A stretch of DNA of 64,000 nt, taken from positions 1 to 64,000 of the forward strand of contig NZ_JAJUWR010000024.1 in NCBI RefSeq assembly GCF_021390545.1. Reading direction: 5' to 3'. The notes beneath the pieces are model-generated. The model worked only from the letters and a program-made list of their open reading frames with translations. It did not search any database and was not told where the DNA came from. Source of the DNA: Algoriphagus sp. AGSA1. Its GTDB lineage: Bacteria > Bacteroidota > Bacteroidia > Cytophagales > Cyclobacteriaceae. Positions 17,048 through 24,685 of this stretch are shown piece after piece; position 1 is the first letter of the stretch; the number at the start of each line of letters is the position of its first letter. The position numbers and the translations under genes are program-made.

Positions 17048-18655
17048 TTAGAGTTTTATAGTTTGGGAAGTGAATCCGGTGTGTGAAGCACCTGCCTTTA
17101 CCGTTACATTTCCTCCTCCTTTTATGATCCAGCTTAGACTGGTTTTCTCATACGCTCCTATGGAATTCATCAGTTCGATTTTATTTCCCGAAACAATGTT
17201 TTTAGGATCAGCATCTATATCTATTCTGATTTTGCGAAGCCATCTGGATCTTTCACCCATCTCCGAATGCGTAGGTATTGGGGAATTATTGAATAAATCC
17301 ATCGTGATCCGGGTCAGTCCATTGCCCAAGGACTCTGTCTTTAGATTATGAAGCTCTAGCTTTGGCTGCATCGCCGCCAGCTTTAGGATAAACTCAGTAT
17401 GCTGACCAGCTATCTCATCCACTTTTTCATAAGGAGGATTACTCATCACAAATGGCTTGATTCCACCTACTTCAACTTTTTTTCCAGGAAAATCAGGGTG
17501 CTGAATCTCAGCCCATGGGACAAATACATCCGATCTACCAAGAGAATCTGCCCAGGCTAAGAAATTCACTTCAGCTGTTGACTTCCCCTTTCCTGTCGAA
17601 TCCTTGAATTCCGGGATCCAATAGCCAGGGGTACTGAAGCTCAATCTCGCAAAATGAAAATATGCCCACTGAAAGAAATCACCGTCAGTACCTTGATTAT
17701 CCTGATGATAGGCTTTTTGATCCACTGTCTCTTTGTAAACTTCAGAAACCATCGCATTGATGGCTTGGTCTTTCTCCAAAATAGATGTTACCACCCGCTT
17801 CCCTGCATTGCCGGCGTTGTACTTAAGCGGGGAGGACAGATTGTTGGCGGGGGAAAATGTGACAAAGGCAAAAATATTCCACTGATCGAACAGATAATCC
17901 AGCATAGCCCTGGACTCCTTCTGTGTCACTGGCATATCCCCGGCCAAAGGTTCAAAGACGGGGAATTTATAGGTCAGGGATTTGTTGAAGGCAATTCCTT
18001 CTTTCAGATCTTCCGCAAACTCCCCGTCTTTGTCATCATCTTTGGATTCCTTATACAGCAAATATTTTCCTGCCTCACCTTTCGATTTGTCGGCTTTCAC
18101 AAGCACTCTCTCATCTTCCTTAGATAGGATATAGTCCCCCATAGAATCCTCTATCCGCATCATGGTGATGAATCCGTCTCCATTCAGATCTGTGTAGCCA
18201 CTTCCTCCCGGCGTACCGTCACGATCATGGTCTATAGAGGCGGCATTTCCTCTTCGCTCATATTTCAGCGCAGCATGATATTGCCCATATGCATCTGGAG
18301 ACATATTTGGAAAAATGTAAAAAGTACTGGCCGCTAGTGCATCTAGATGATCTGCTATCAGCTTTTCGGCAAACTGAACAGCAAGCTCCACGCTTAAAAC
18401 CTCATAGCCTTCCACTCCCCCTACAACCGCTATTGCGGGTTTTTCGTCCAGCTTACCTGAACCTACCTTCAGCACCCAGATATCTTTCCCTCCTTCCGTT
18501 TTGGTAAGTGAGGTAAGTTCTGCTGAGCCATGAGAGGCTACCTGCTGAAGACGCTGATCGAGCTGCTGAAGAGTGGGATAATCTGACTGCGCATAAGAAG
18601 GCAGCGCAATCCCTATCCCTCCTGCCAGCAACCAACTGAGTAATGTTTTTTTCAT
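17048..18655 (-). CDS. M14 carboxypeptidase-like paralogue lacking catalytic residues
   Basis: This 535-residue secreted protein (signal peptide to about residue 22) aligns along its whole length with the next gene but lacks the M14 active site. Where the active paralogue has IHSNEV it has VEGYEV, so the first zinc His is Glu82. The third zinc ligand His is Ser268 (TFSPAN), the substrate Arg is Lys225 (FNKSL), and the catalytic Glu is Pro343 (FSTPG). The Asp-rich loops (DHDRDGTPGG, DLNGDGFIT, DDDKDGEFAED) and the C-terminal beta domain are kept. A binding or helper role is more likely than catalysis. Start chosen at 18655 (MKKTLLSWLL, a clean signal peptide) instead of a GTG/ATG-like start 42 bases upstream. 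Confidence 0.85.
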   Translation of the reverse strand: MKKTLLSWLLAGGIGIALPSYAQSDYPTLQQLDQRLQQVASHGSAELTSLTKTEGGKDIWVLKVGSGKLDEKPAIAVVGGVEGYEVLSVELAVQFAEKLIADHLDALAASTFYIFPNMSPDAYGQYHAALKYERRGNAASIDHDRDGTPGGSGYTDLNGDGFITMMRIEDSMGDYILSKEDERVLVKADKSKGEAGKYLLYKESKDDDKDGEFAEDLKEGIAFNKSLTYKFPVFEPLAGDMPVTQKESRAMLDYLFDQWNIFAFVTFSPANNLSSPLKYNAGNAGKRVVTSILEKDQAINAMVSEVYKETVDQKAYHQDNQGTDGDFFQWAYFHFARLSFSTPGYWIPEFKDSTGKGKSTAEVNFLAWADSLGRSDVFVPWAEIQHPDFPGKKVEVGGIKPFVMSNPPYEKVDEIAGQHTEFILKLAAMQPKLELHNLKTESLGNGLTRITMDLFNNSPIPTHSEMGERSRWLRKIRIDIDADPKNIVSGNKIELMNSIGAYEKTSLSWIIKGGGNVTVKAGASHTGFTSQTIKL

Positions 18656-19081
18656 GTGTTTATTTTTGATTTTTATAGGTAACATGGAATCTCGCATAGT
18701 AGATAATCATCTCTCTGTGTGTCGTCTGCGACATGCTTGATTTCATATGTTTGTAATTTGTCTTTCCAAGGTCCACCCGAATGGTCGGGGCAGGCCATGA
18801 TCTCACTTGATAATCATCACTCTACGTTTTGATCATCTTCATGTCTCCCTGTCCGGTTGGCAGGCTCGATTTCATAAATCTCTTGGGTTATAGTTTCTGA
18901 ATGATGGGTTTTAAGAAAACCGACATCTAAATTTTAACAAAAAAAGGGAGAAAATGAGCTTTCATTTTCCAGAAAGATCAAATAAGAAGTGAATGGAAAT
19001 TGATCAGGATAAGCGGGGAATAGAAAGAGATGTTGGACAGATGGGGAAAATTCGCTTATTTAACAGCATTACCTTTTCAAT
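18656..19081. other. Intergenic promoter region between divergent units
   Basis: The M14 operon starts to the left and the stress-protein/antiporter operon to the right, so both promoters lie here. No gene is seen. One small hairpin, GAAAATGA (18950-18957) with TCATTTTC (18962-18969), could be an operator. The stretch TACCTTTT at 19071-19078, just before the USP start, is one base from the Bacteroidota TAnnTTTG box but lies too close to the ATG unless the transcript is nearly leaderless. Confidence 0.4.
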
Positions 19082-19909
19082 ATGTATAATAAAGTAGCAC
19101 TAGCCATAGCTTTTTCCCCTAGGATGGAAGCTTTGATTTCTGAAACCAAGCGACTTGTCCAACTTTTTGGCTCGGAGTTGATCCTAATACACATAGGAAA
19201 AAAGACCGAAGAGCTGGAAATGAAACTTGATGAAATCATTGTAAACGCCGGTTTGGATAAACTTAAAACCAAACTCATCTGGAAGGAAGGAAAGCCAGTA
19301 AAAATGATCGTACAGGCCTGCAGGGAAGAAGACGCTGATCTACTGGTGGCCGGCGCCCTGAAGCGGGAGAAGATGCTGACCTATTACATGGGTTCTGTAG
19401 GGAGAAAAGTAATCCGAAAGTCTCCATGTTCGGTTCTGACACTGATCAATCCTCAGATAACACCTAATAAATTCTCTAAAGTAGTAATCAATGGCACGCA
19501 GCTGGAAGTGACTCCCAGAGTGATAGAACAAGGGCTTAAATTCTGCCAAATTGAGGAGACCTCACAAGTGCATATCCTAAATGAAATAAAACTTTATGGC
19601 TTGAGAATGGCGACAGCTTCGGAGGGATCTGAGGACGAAGTCTCCAACACCCGGAGAAAACTTGTTCAGGAAGAAATCAAGTACGTCCAGGAAATATTAG
19701 ATGGTCTGGATCAAACCGGACTGAGAATAAATATAAAGGTCACCGCGGGCAAATGGGCTGTGGAATTAGTCAGATATTGTGAATCAATAAATGCCGACCT
19801 GTTGATTATGGGCAATTCGGATAGCCATACATTTATAGATAGGCTATTCCCCCATGATCTCGAAGAAGTCCTGACAGAACTTCCTTGTAATCTTCTCATA
19901 ATTAAATAA
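19082..19909 (+). CDS. Tandem universal stress protein (UspA) domains
   Basis: This 275-residue cytoplasmic protein has two UspA domains (about 1-125 and 130-275). The first keeps the nucleotide-binding pattern G-x2-...-GS in AGALKREKMLTYYMGSVGRK. In the second the corresponding LIMGNSDSHTFIDRLFP lacks the second Gly-Ser, so only one site is likely to bind ATP. It lies 3 bases before a CPA2 antiporter gene. USP domains are often linked to such antiporters as nucleotide-sensing regulators, so I infer that it controls the transporter. Confidence 0.9.
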   Translation: MYNKVALAIAFSPRMEALISETKRLVQLFGSELILIHIGKKTEELEMKLDEIIVNAGLDKLKTKLIWKEGKPVKMIVQACREEDADLLVAGALKREKMLTYYMGSVGRKVIRKSPCSVLTLINPQITPNKFSKVVINGTQLEVTPRVIEQGLKFCQIEETSQVHILNEIKLYGLRMATASEGSEDEVSNTRRKLVQEEIKYVQEILDGLDQTGLRINIKVTAGKWAVELVRYCESINADLLIMGNSDSHTFIDRLFPHDLEEVLTELPCNLLIIK

Positions 19910-19912
19910 GGC

Positions 19913-21157
19913 ATGGAAAGCTTAGCGCACAAGGATGTCATCAATTTGCTCCTTCAGCTTGCCAGCATGCTGCTGCTGGCCAGGGTATTTGCTGAAATAG
20001 CCCAGAAGTTTAACCAACCCTCGGTGGTCGGTGAGATTCTGGCAGGAGTTATTTTAGGGCCGACTATACTTGGCCATTTTGGCCCGGAGGTCTTCGAGTT
20101 TTTGTTTCAGAGTAATCCCGCCTCAAATCTTGCACTGGACGGTATCGTGCAAATGGCGGTAATATTGTTGCTGTTTGTGGCAGGATTGGAGGTGGAACTC
20201 CATCTGGTGTGGTCTCAAGGAAAGTCCGCTTTAGCAATAAGCTTATTGGGACTGGTCATACCGTTTATTCTAGGATTTATATTCCCTTACTTCTTTTCCC
20301 AGTTTTTCGGCTTGGGCGAGGGCAATCGACTGCTGTTCTCCTTGTTTATGGGGACTGCCATGTCGATTACCGCACTTCCGGTAGTGGTAAGGATACTCAT
20401 GGACATGAACCTGTTCAAGACCAAAATGGGAATGGTGATAGTGGCCGGAGCCATGGTGAATGATATTATTGGCTGGCTGATTTTCTCGGTTATTCTGTCC
20501 TTTATGGGACAAACCGCCAATCTTTCTCTTTTCAACACCATTGGGATCACATTGCTCTTTACGGCCTTTATGCTCACCTTGGGTAAGGCGTTGATCAACC
20601 GGGTTTTGCCTTGGATCAATAAAAAACTTGCCTGGCCTGGAGGGCTTTTATCCCTTTCAATGGCCTTTTGCTTCCTGGCAGCGGCCTTTACAGAATGGCT
20701 GGGAATTCACGCAATATTTGGCGCCTTCATTTTCGGAGTGGCATTGGGAGACTCGGATCATCTATCAGAAAAAGCCAAGGAAATCATTCACCAGTTTATC
20801 AACAATATCTTTGCCCCGCTGTTCTTTGTGTCAATTGGTCTCAAAATTGACTTTGCTGCCAATTTCAATATCTTCCTAATATTGGCCATTCTGGCTATTT
20901 CATTTGCTGGAAAGATCGTCGGGAGTGGCTTTGGAGCCTATAGATCAGGATATAAGTTTAAGGATGCCCTTGCGGTAGGATTTGGGATGAATGCCCGGGG
21001 AGCTATGGAAATTATCCTGGGTATTATAGCCCTGGAAAATGGACTGATCGATGAAAAGCTTTTTGTGGCCTTGGTGGTCATGGCACTCGTGACCTCCATG
21101 ACAAGTGGACCGCTTATGAAATGGGCACTCAAAGACACCATGTATAAAAGCCTTTAA
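19913..21157 (+). CDS. CPA2-family cation/proton antiporter
   Basis: This 414-residue integral membrane protein has about 12 transmembrane helices and no C-terminal nucleotide-binding (TrkA-N) domain. Family motifs include the FNQPSVVGEILAGVILGPT helix near residues 36-54, LLLFVAGLEVEL, the TALPVVVRIL segment and FGMNARGAMEI near the end. KefB and NapA relatives exchange Na+ or K+ for protons. Which ion is moved cannot be decided here. It is translated 3 bases after the USP gene, so the pair is one transcript, perhaps for pH or osmotic stress. Confidence 0.9.
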   Translation: MESLAHKDVINLLLQLASMLLLARVFAEIAQKFNQPSVVGEILAGVILGPTILGHFGPEVFEFLFQSNPASNLALDGIVQMAVILLLFVAGLEVELHLVWSQGKSALAISLLGLVIPFILGFIFPYFFSQFFGLGEGNRLLFSLFMGTAMSITALPVVVRILMDMNLFKTKMGMVIVAGAMVNDIIGWLIFSVILSFMGQTANLSLFNTIGITLLFTAFMLTLGKALINRVLPWINKKLAWPGGLLSLSMAFCFLAAAFTEWLGIHAIFGAFIFGVALGDSDHLSEKAKEIIHQFINNIFAPLFFVSIGLKIDFAANFNIFLILAILAISFAGKIVGSGFGAYRSGYKFKDALAVGFGMNARGAMEIILGIIALENGLIDEKLFVALVVMALVTSMTSGPLMKWALKDTMYKSL

Positions 21158-21306
21158 AGTAATTCCTTGAATAATTACAATATAGGATAGAATCATCCAA
21201 CCCACTTGTTAAAACAGGTTAAAAACAAGAAAAAATAGGATTTAAATTATGAGAATGTTCATTGGTTCGTTAGGTTAGCACAAATATAAACCAAATCAAC
21301 AACCAC

Positions 21307-21804
21307 ATGAACAAGCTAAAGACATTAAAACTATTCTCATTGGCATTCGTGGCTGCTTTTGTAATGGCCAATATTGCAGTAGCACAACAACAAACTCTTC
21401 CTCCTAATGTGCAGCAAGGCACGCAGGAAGAGTTCTCTGATGAGGAGATTGAAACCTTTGTAAAAATCAATAAAGAGATCATGCCTCTGCAGGAGGATAT
21501 CCAGACGGATATGATCAGTACTATTGAGAAAGAAGGCATGGAAGTACCACGATTCCAAGAGCTGGCCCAGGCACAGCAGGGTGGGAAACTACAAGAAGTA
21601 TCCCAAGACCCAAAAGAATTGGAGAAATTCAATGCGGCAGGACAAAAGATCATGAAACTACAGGAAAATCTCCAAGGAGAAATCGAGAAAGTAATCGACG
21701 ATAACAAGATGTCCACGGAAAAGTTTGAAGCAATATATATGGCTTACAACATCAATCCTGAGGTAAAACAAAAAGTAGATAAGCTGATATCTGAGGACAC
21801 CTGA
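21307..21804 (+). CDS. DUF4168 secreted helical protein
   Basis: This 165-residue protein has a signal peptide (about 1-26, ending NIAVAQ). The rest is almost wholly helical and rich in Glu, Lys and Gln. The segment FSDEEIETFVKINKEI and the repeated helix LEKFNAAGQKIMKLQENLQ match DUF4168. The function of this domain is not known; its members are small periplasmic proteins. It stands alone between the antiporter gene and hemH and is closed by its own terminator. Confidence 0.8.
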   Translation: MNKLKTLKLFSLAFVAAFVMANIAVAQQQTLPPNVQQGTQEEFSDEEIETFVKINKEIMPLQEDIQTDMISTIEKEGMEVPRFQELAQAQQGGKLQEVSQDPKELEKFNAAGQKIMKLQENLQGEIEKVIDDNKMSTEKFEAIYMAYNINPEVKQKVDKLISEDT

Positions 21805-21829
21805 GATGTATAATAGAAACAATTCAACT

Positions 21830-21857
21830 AAAGCCTGGTGAAAGCCGGGCTTTTTTT
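21830..21857 (+). terminator. Rho-independent terminator after the DUF4168 gene
   Basis: AAAGCCTGG (21830-21838) pairs with CCGGGCTTT (21846-21854), with one G-T wobble, around a short loop. A T-run to 21857 follows. It lies 25 bases after the stop codon. Confidence 0.8.
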
Positions 21858-21916
21858 GGTTGAAACTTTCAATGAGGATTTGGTCTTTTCAATGGAGAAA
21901 AACAGAACCAAAACGC

Positions 21917-21924
21917 TACTTTTG
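21917..21924 (+). promoter_or_regulatory. Candidate -7 promoter box of hemH
   Basis: TACTTTTG matches the Bacteroidota primary sigma -7 consensus TAnnTTTG exactly and would start transcription about 30 bases before the hemH ATG. A TTTG at 21879-21882 is too far upstream to be the usual -33 element, so only the downstream half is supported. Confidence 0.35.
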
Positions 21925-21959
21925 GGTTCTCAATAGGAAATCCTTACAACAAAGCACTC

Positions 21960-23000
21960 ATGACTAAAACCGGAAAAACCGGCATTTTGCTAGTGAATCT
22001 GGGAACTCCAGACAGCACCTCCACCGGAGATGTAAGAAAATACCTTCGCGAGTTCCTAATGGATGGCCGTGTCATAGACATCCCTTATATCAATAGATGG
22101 CTGCTGATCAACCTTATTATCGCCCCTTTTCGCGCCCCAAAATCAGCCCATGAATACCGGAAGCTCTGGACAGATCGTGGTTCACCCTTACTTTTTCATA
22201 CAGAAGATCTAAGAGATAAGCTGATCCAGAAGTTGGATTCCAAGCAGTACCAAGTGGCAATCGCAATGCGCTACCAAAGCCCATCTATCGAGGCGGGACT
22301 GGAGAAACTGAGAAAAGCCCATGTAACCAAAATCATCGTCTTGCCACTTTTCCCTCAATACGCTTCTGCCTCCACTGGCTCCGTCCAAGACAAAGTGATG
22401 GAAATTGTAAGAGGATGGCAGATCATTCCGGACATTTCATTTATCAGCAATTTTATAGAGCATCCCCTATTTGTGGAAGCCTGGGCAGAAAGAGGTCGGG
22501 CCATGCTGGACATAAAAGCGTACGATAAAATCCTTTTCTCATACCACGGACTTCCCGAGCGACAGATTCTAAAAGGCTCAGTGGATGGCTATTGCCAACT
22601 AGGTGCTTGCTGCAATAAATATGGGGCTAAAAACCACTATTGCTATCGTGCACAGTGTTTTCAAACCACACGCCTGATCTGTGAGAAGCTGGGTATTCCA
22701 GAAGATAAAGCGGTAAACTGCTTCCAGTCAAGGCTTGGGAAAGACCCTTGGGTGAAGCCTTACACCGATGAAGTGATCGATGAGTTGGCGGCTCAGGGAG
22801 TGAAGAAAGTACTTGCCTTTTCCCCGGCATTTGTTGCTGATTGCCTGGAAACTACGGTGGAAGTAGCGGGAGAATACCGAGATAAGTTTTTGGAAGCGGG
22901 CGGAGAAGAATGGGACTTGGTGCCTAGCCTGAACTCGGAGGACACTTGGGTGGAATGCGTGAAGGAGATGGTCTTGGAGCATTCTGGCACTATTCAATAA
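21960..23000 (+). CDS. hemH: Ferrochelatase HemH
   Basis: This 346-residue enzyme inserts ferrous iron into the porphyrin ring, the last step of protoheme synthesis. The N-terminal GILLVNLGTPDS strand and TDRGSPLLFH are typical of the family. The catalytic His196 lies in FSYHGLPERQ, and the acidic metal path residues are in DCLETTVEVAGEY near the end. Cys residues cluster in GACCNKYG and CYRAQC (about 218-237). Clustered Cys in this region occur in related enzymes, and some ferrochelatases hold an iron-sulfur cluster, but I cannot confirm one here. The gene looks monocistronic, starting after a terminator. Confidence 0.96.
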   Translation: MTKTGKTGILLVNLGTPDSTSTGDVRKYLREFLMDGRVIDIPYINRWLLINLIIAPFRAPKSAHEYRKLWTDRGSPLLFHTEDLRDKLIQKLDSKQYQVAIAMRYQSPSIEAGLEKLRKAHVTKIIVLPLFPQYASASTGSVQDKVMEIVRGWQIIPDISFISNFIEHPLFVEAWAERGRAMLDIKAYDKILFSYHGLPERQILKGSVDGYCQLGACCNKYGAKNHYCYRAQCFQTTRLICEKLGIPEDKAVNCFQSRLGKDPWVKPYTDEVIDELAAQGVKKVLAFSPAFVADCLETTVEVAGEYRDKFLEAGGEEWDLVPSLNSEDTWVECVKEMVLEHSGTIQ

Positions 23001-23126
23001 GCGTTTTTTAACTGCGGGGAGTGCAGAGTTTTACACGGAGAACATGGTTGTCCTGCTTCTCTAGAAGCTGGACTTTTATATTCAAAACATAAAGCAGTCT
23101 GAAGACTGCGATAATTTAAGTCCAAG

Positions 23127-23167
23127 CCTGCCTGCCCTCCGGGAGGCGGGCCTATCGGTCAGGCAGG
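23127..23167. repeat. GC-rich palindromic intergenic repeat
   Basis: CCTGCCTG (23127-23134) pairs with CAGGCAGG (23160-23167). An inner CCTCC-G-GGAGG hairpin lies between them. The GC-rich block stands out from AT-richer surroundings and resembles CCTGCCTG-type palindromes that I recall as scattered in Cyclobacteriaceae genomes. Only one copy is present in this window. Confidence 0.65.
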
Positions 23168-23220
23168 TCATGAGACTCAACTAATCTCAACTTGAACCGA
23201 ATTCTCGGATTATATTCAAT

Positions 23221-23262
23221 TGCGCTCTCTGCGAAAACCTCCGTGTCCTTTGCGGTTGAATT
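23221..23262. repeat. Dispersed 'CTTTGCG' type intergenic repeat
   Basis: Read on the minus strand this stretch contains AACCGCAAAGGACACGGAGG followed by TTTTCGCAGAGAGCGCAA. Periodic CGCAAAG/CGCAGAG words of this kind form a dispersed intergenic repeat that I recall from many bacterial phyla, including Bacteroidota. A shorter related scrap may lie near 23010-23040. It has no coding sense. Confidence 0.5.
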
Positions 23263-23325
23263 CATTCTCCTCAGCTGCCGATTCAACTTTACACTCCTTA
23301 TTCATCCAATTTGCTGAGAACCTGT

Positions 23326-23333
23326 TAACTTTG
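23326..23333 (+). promoter_or_regulatory. Candidate -7 promoter box of purM
   Basis: TAACTTTG matches TAnnTTTG exactly and ends only five bases before the purM ATG. Transcription starting at the usual distance would begin at or next to the start codon, giving a leaderless mRNA. The nearest TTTG upstream (23310-23313) is spaced 12 bases instead of about 19, so the -33 element is not supported. Confidence 0.35.
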
Positions 23334-23338
23334 CCCCC

Positions 23339-24502
23339 ATGAACGAGCGATACATGCAGCGCGGAGTTTCCGCCTCCAAAGAAGATGTGCATCAGGCCAT
23401 TTCTAACCTTGACAAGGGACTTTATCCAAAGGCATTCTGTAAGATCGTGGAAGACACCCTGGGCAACGATCCGGACTACTGCAATATCATGCATGCGGAT
23501 GGAGCCGGCACCAAATCCTCTCTGGCATATTCTTATTGGAAAGAAACTGGTGATCTGAGTGTGTGGAAAGGGATCGCACAGGATGCGATCATCATGAATA
23601 CAGATGATCTGCTCTGTGTGGGCGCTATCAATAACATCCTCGTATCCTCCACCATCGGCAGAAACAAAAACCTTATCCCCGGTGAAGTGATCTCTGCCAT
23701 CATCGAGGGCACCGAAGAGGTACTTCAGATGCTTCGCGACAATGGCGTAAATGCCGTGCTTACCGGCGGAGAAACTGCGGACGTGGGCGATTTGGTACGT
23801 ACGATTATCGTGGATAGTACCGTCACTTGTAGAATGCGCCGTGATGAAGTGATCTCCAATGACCAGATCCAAGGTGGTGATGTCATAGTAGGTTTGGCCT
23901 CCTTTGGTCAGGCTAAATATGAAACGGCCTACAATGGTGGGATGGGAAGCAATGGCCTTACTTCTGCCCGACATGATGTCTTCAACAAACTATTAAAAAC
24001 AAAATACCCTGAGAGCTTTGATCCATCTGTGCCTGAAGACCTTATTTACTCAGGAAAATACAATCTTACAGATCCTGCTCCAGGTTCTCCTGTGAATATC
24101 GGCAAACTTGTGCTCTCACCTACCCGTACTTATGCTCCGATAATGGTAGATGTGCTCAATTATATGAGGCCAAGGATTCATGGTTTGGTCCATTGCAGTG
24201 GTGGAGCTCAGACTAAAGTGCTTCACTTTGTGGATGATGTGCATGTGATCAAAGACAATCTTTTTGAGACGCCACCGCTTTTCCAGATCATCCAGGAAGA
24301 AAGTGGAACGGATTGGAAAGAAATGTACAAGGTTTTCAACATGGGACACAGAATGGAAGTTTACCTTGATGAGCGCTATGCTGAGGAAATCATAGACATT
24401 GCCGAATCGTACGGTGTAGAAGCGCAGATCATCGGTAGAGTTGAGCCACATCAAGGCAAAAAAGTAACAATTAACAGCCCTTACGGCACGTTTGAATATT
24501 AA
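23339..24502 (+). CDS. purM: Phosphoribosylformylglycinamidine cyclo-ligase PurM
   Basis: This 387-residue enzyme closes the imidazole ring of AIR with ATP, the fifth step of purine synthesis. Signatures are GVSASKEDVHQAI at the N-terminus, the ADGAGTKSSLA phosphate loop, QDAIIMNTDDLLCVGA and LTGGETADVGD. The C-terminal domain has IHGLVHCSGGAQTKVLHF and FNMGHRMEVYL. It is somewhat longer than the ~345-residue enterobacterial enzyme, as is common in Bacteroidota. No other pur gene is adjacent. Confidence 0.95.
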   Translation: MNERYMQRGVSASKEDVHQAISNLDKGLYPKAFCKIVEDTLGNDPDYCNIMHADGAGTKSSLAYSYWKETGDLSVWKGIAQDAIIMNTDDLLCVGAINNILVSSTIGRNKNLIPGEVISAIIEGTEEVLQMLRDNGVNAVLTGGETADVGDLVRTIIVDSTVTCRMRRDEVISNDQIQGGDVIVGLASFGQAKYETAYNGGMGSNGLTSARHDVFNKLLKTKYPESFDPSVPEDLIYSGKYNLTDPAPGSPVNIGKLVLSPTRTYAPIMVDVLNYMRPRIHGLVHCSGGAQTKVLHFVDDVHVIKDNLFETPPLFQIIQEESGTDWKEMYKVFNMGHRMEVYLDERYAEEIIDIAESYGVEAQIIGRVEPHQGKKVTINSPYGTFEY

Positions 24503-24685
24503 TTTGTCTGATCAACCGAGATCATGTCAGTGACAGTATCATCTTTTGCTTTCCAGGCGGAAAGCCCCCTGACCAACGACAGGAGAGGATAACGGGTGAC
24601 CGATGTGTCGGCAAAGCTAGTGTTTATCATTTATTAAGTCACTTTTTTGCCTTTATCTAATACAATCGTGGATATCCATATTTAA

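Larger units (their letters stand above)
23001..23338. other. Repeat-bearing intergenic region between hemH and purM
   Basis: No gene is seen. The stretch holds two dispersed-type repeats, annotated separately at 23127-23167 and 23221-23262, and the purM promoter at its right end. An antisense reading frame entering from purM has no gene-like character. Confidence 0.6.

Noticed and set aside
23216-23974. A 252-codon open frame on the minus strand opposite purM
   Set aside because: It lies almost wholly opposite a clear purM gene and its translation has no domain-like pattern; it arises from the codon use of purM.
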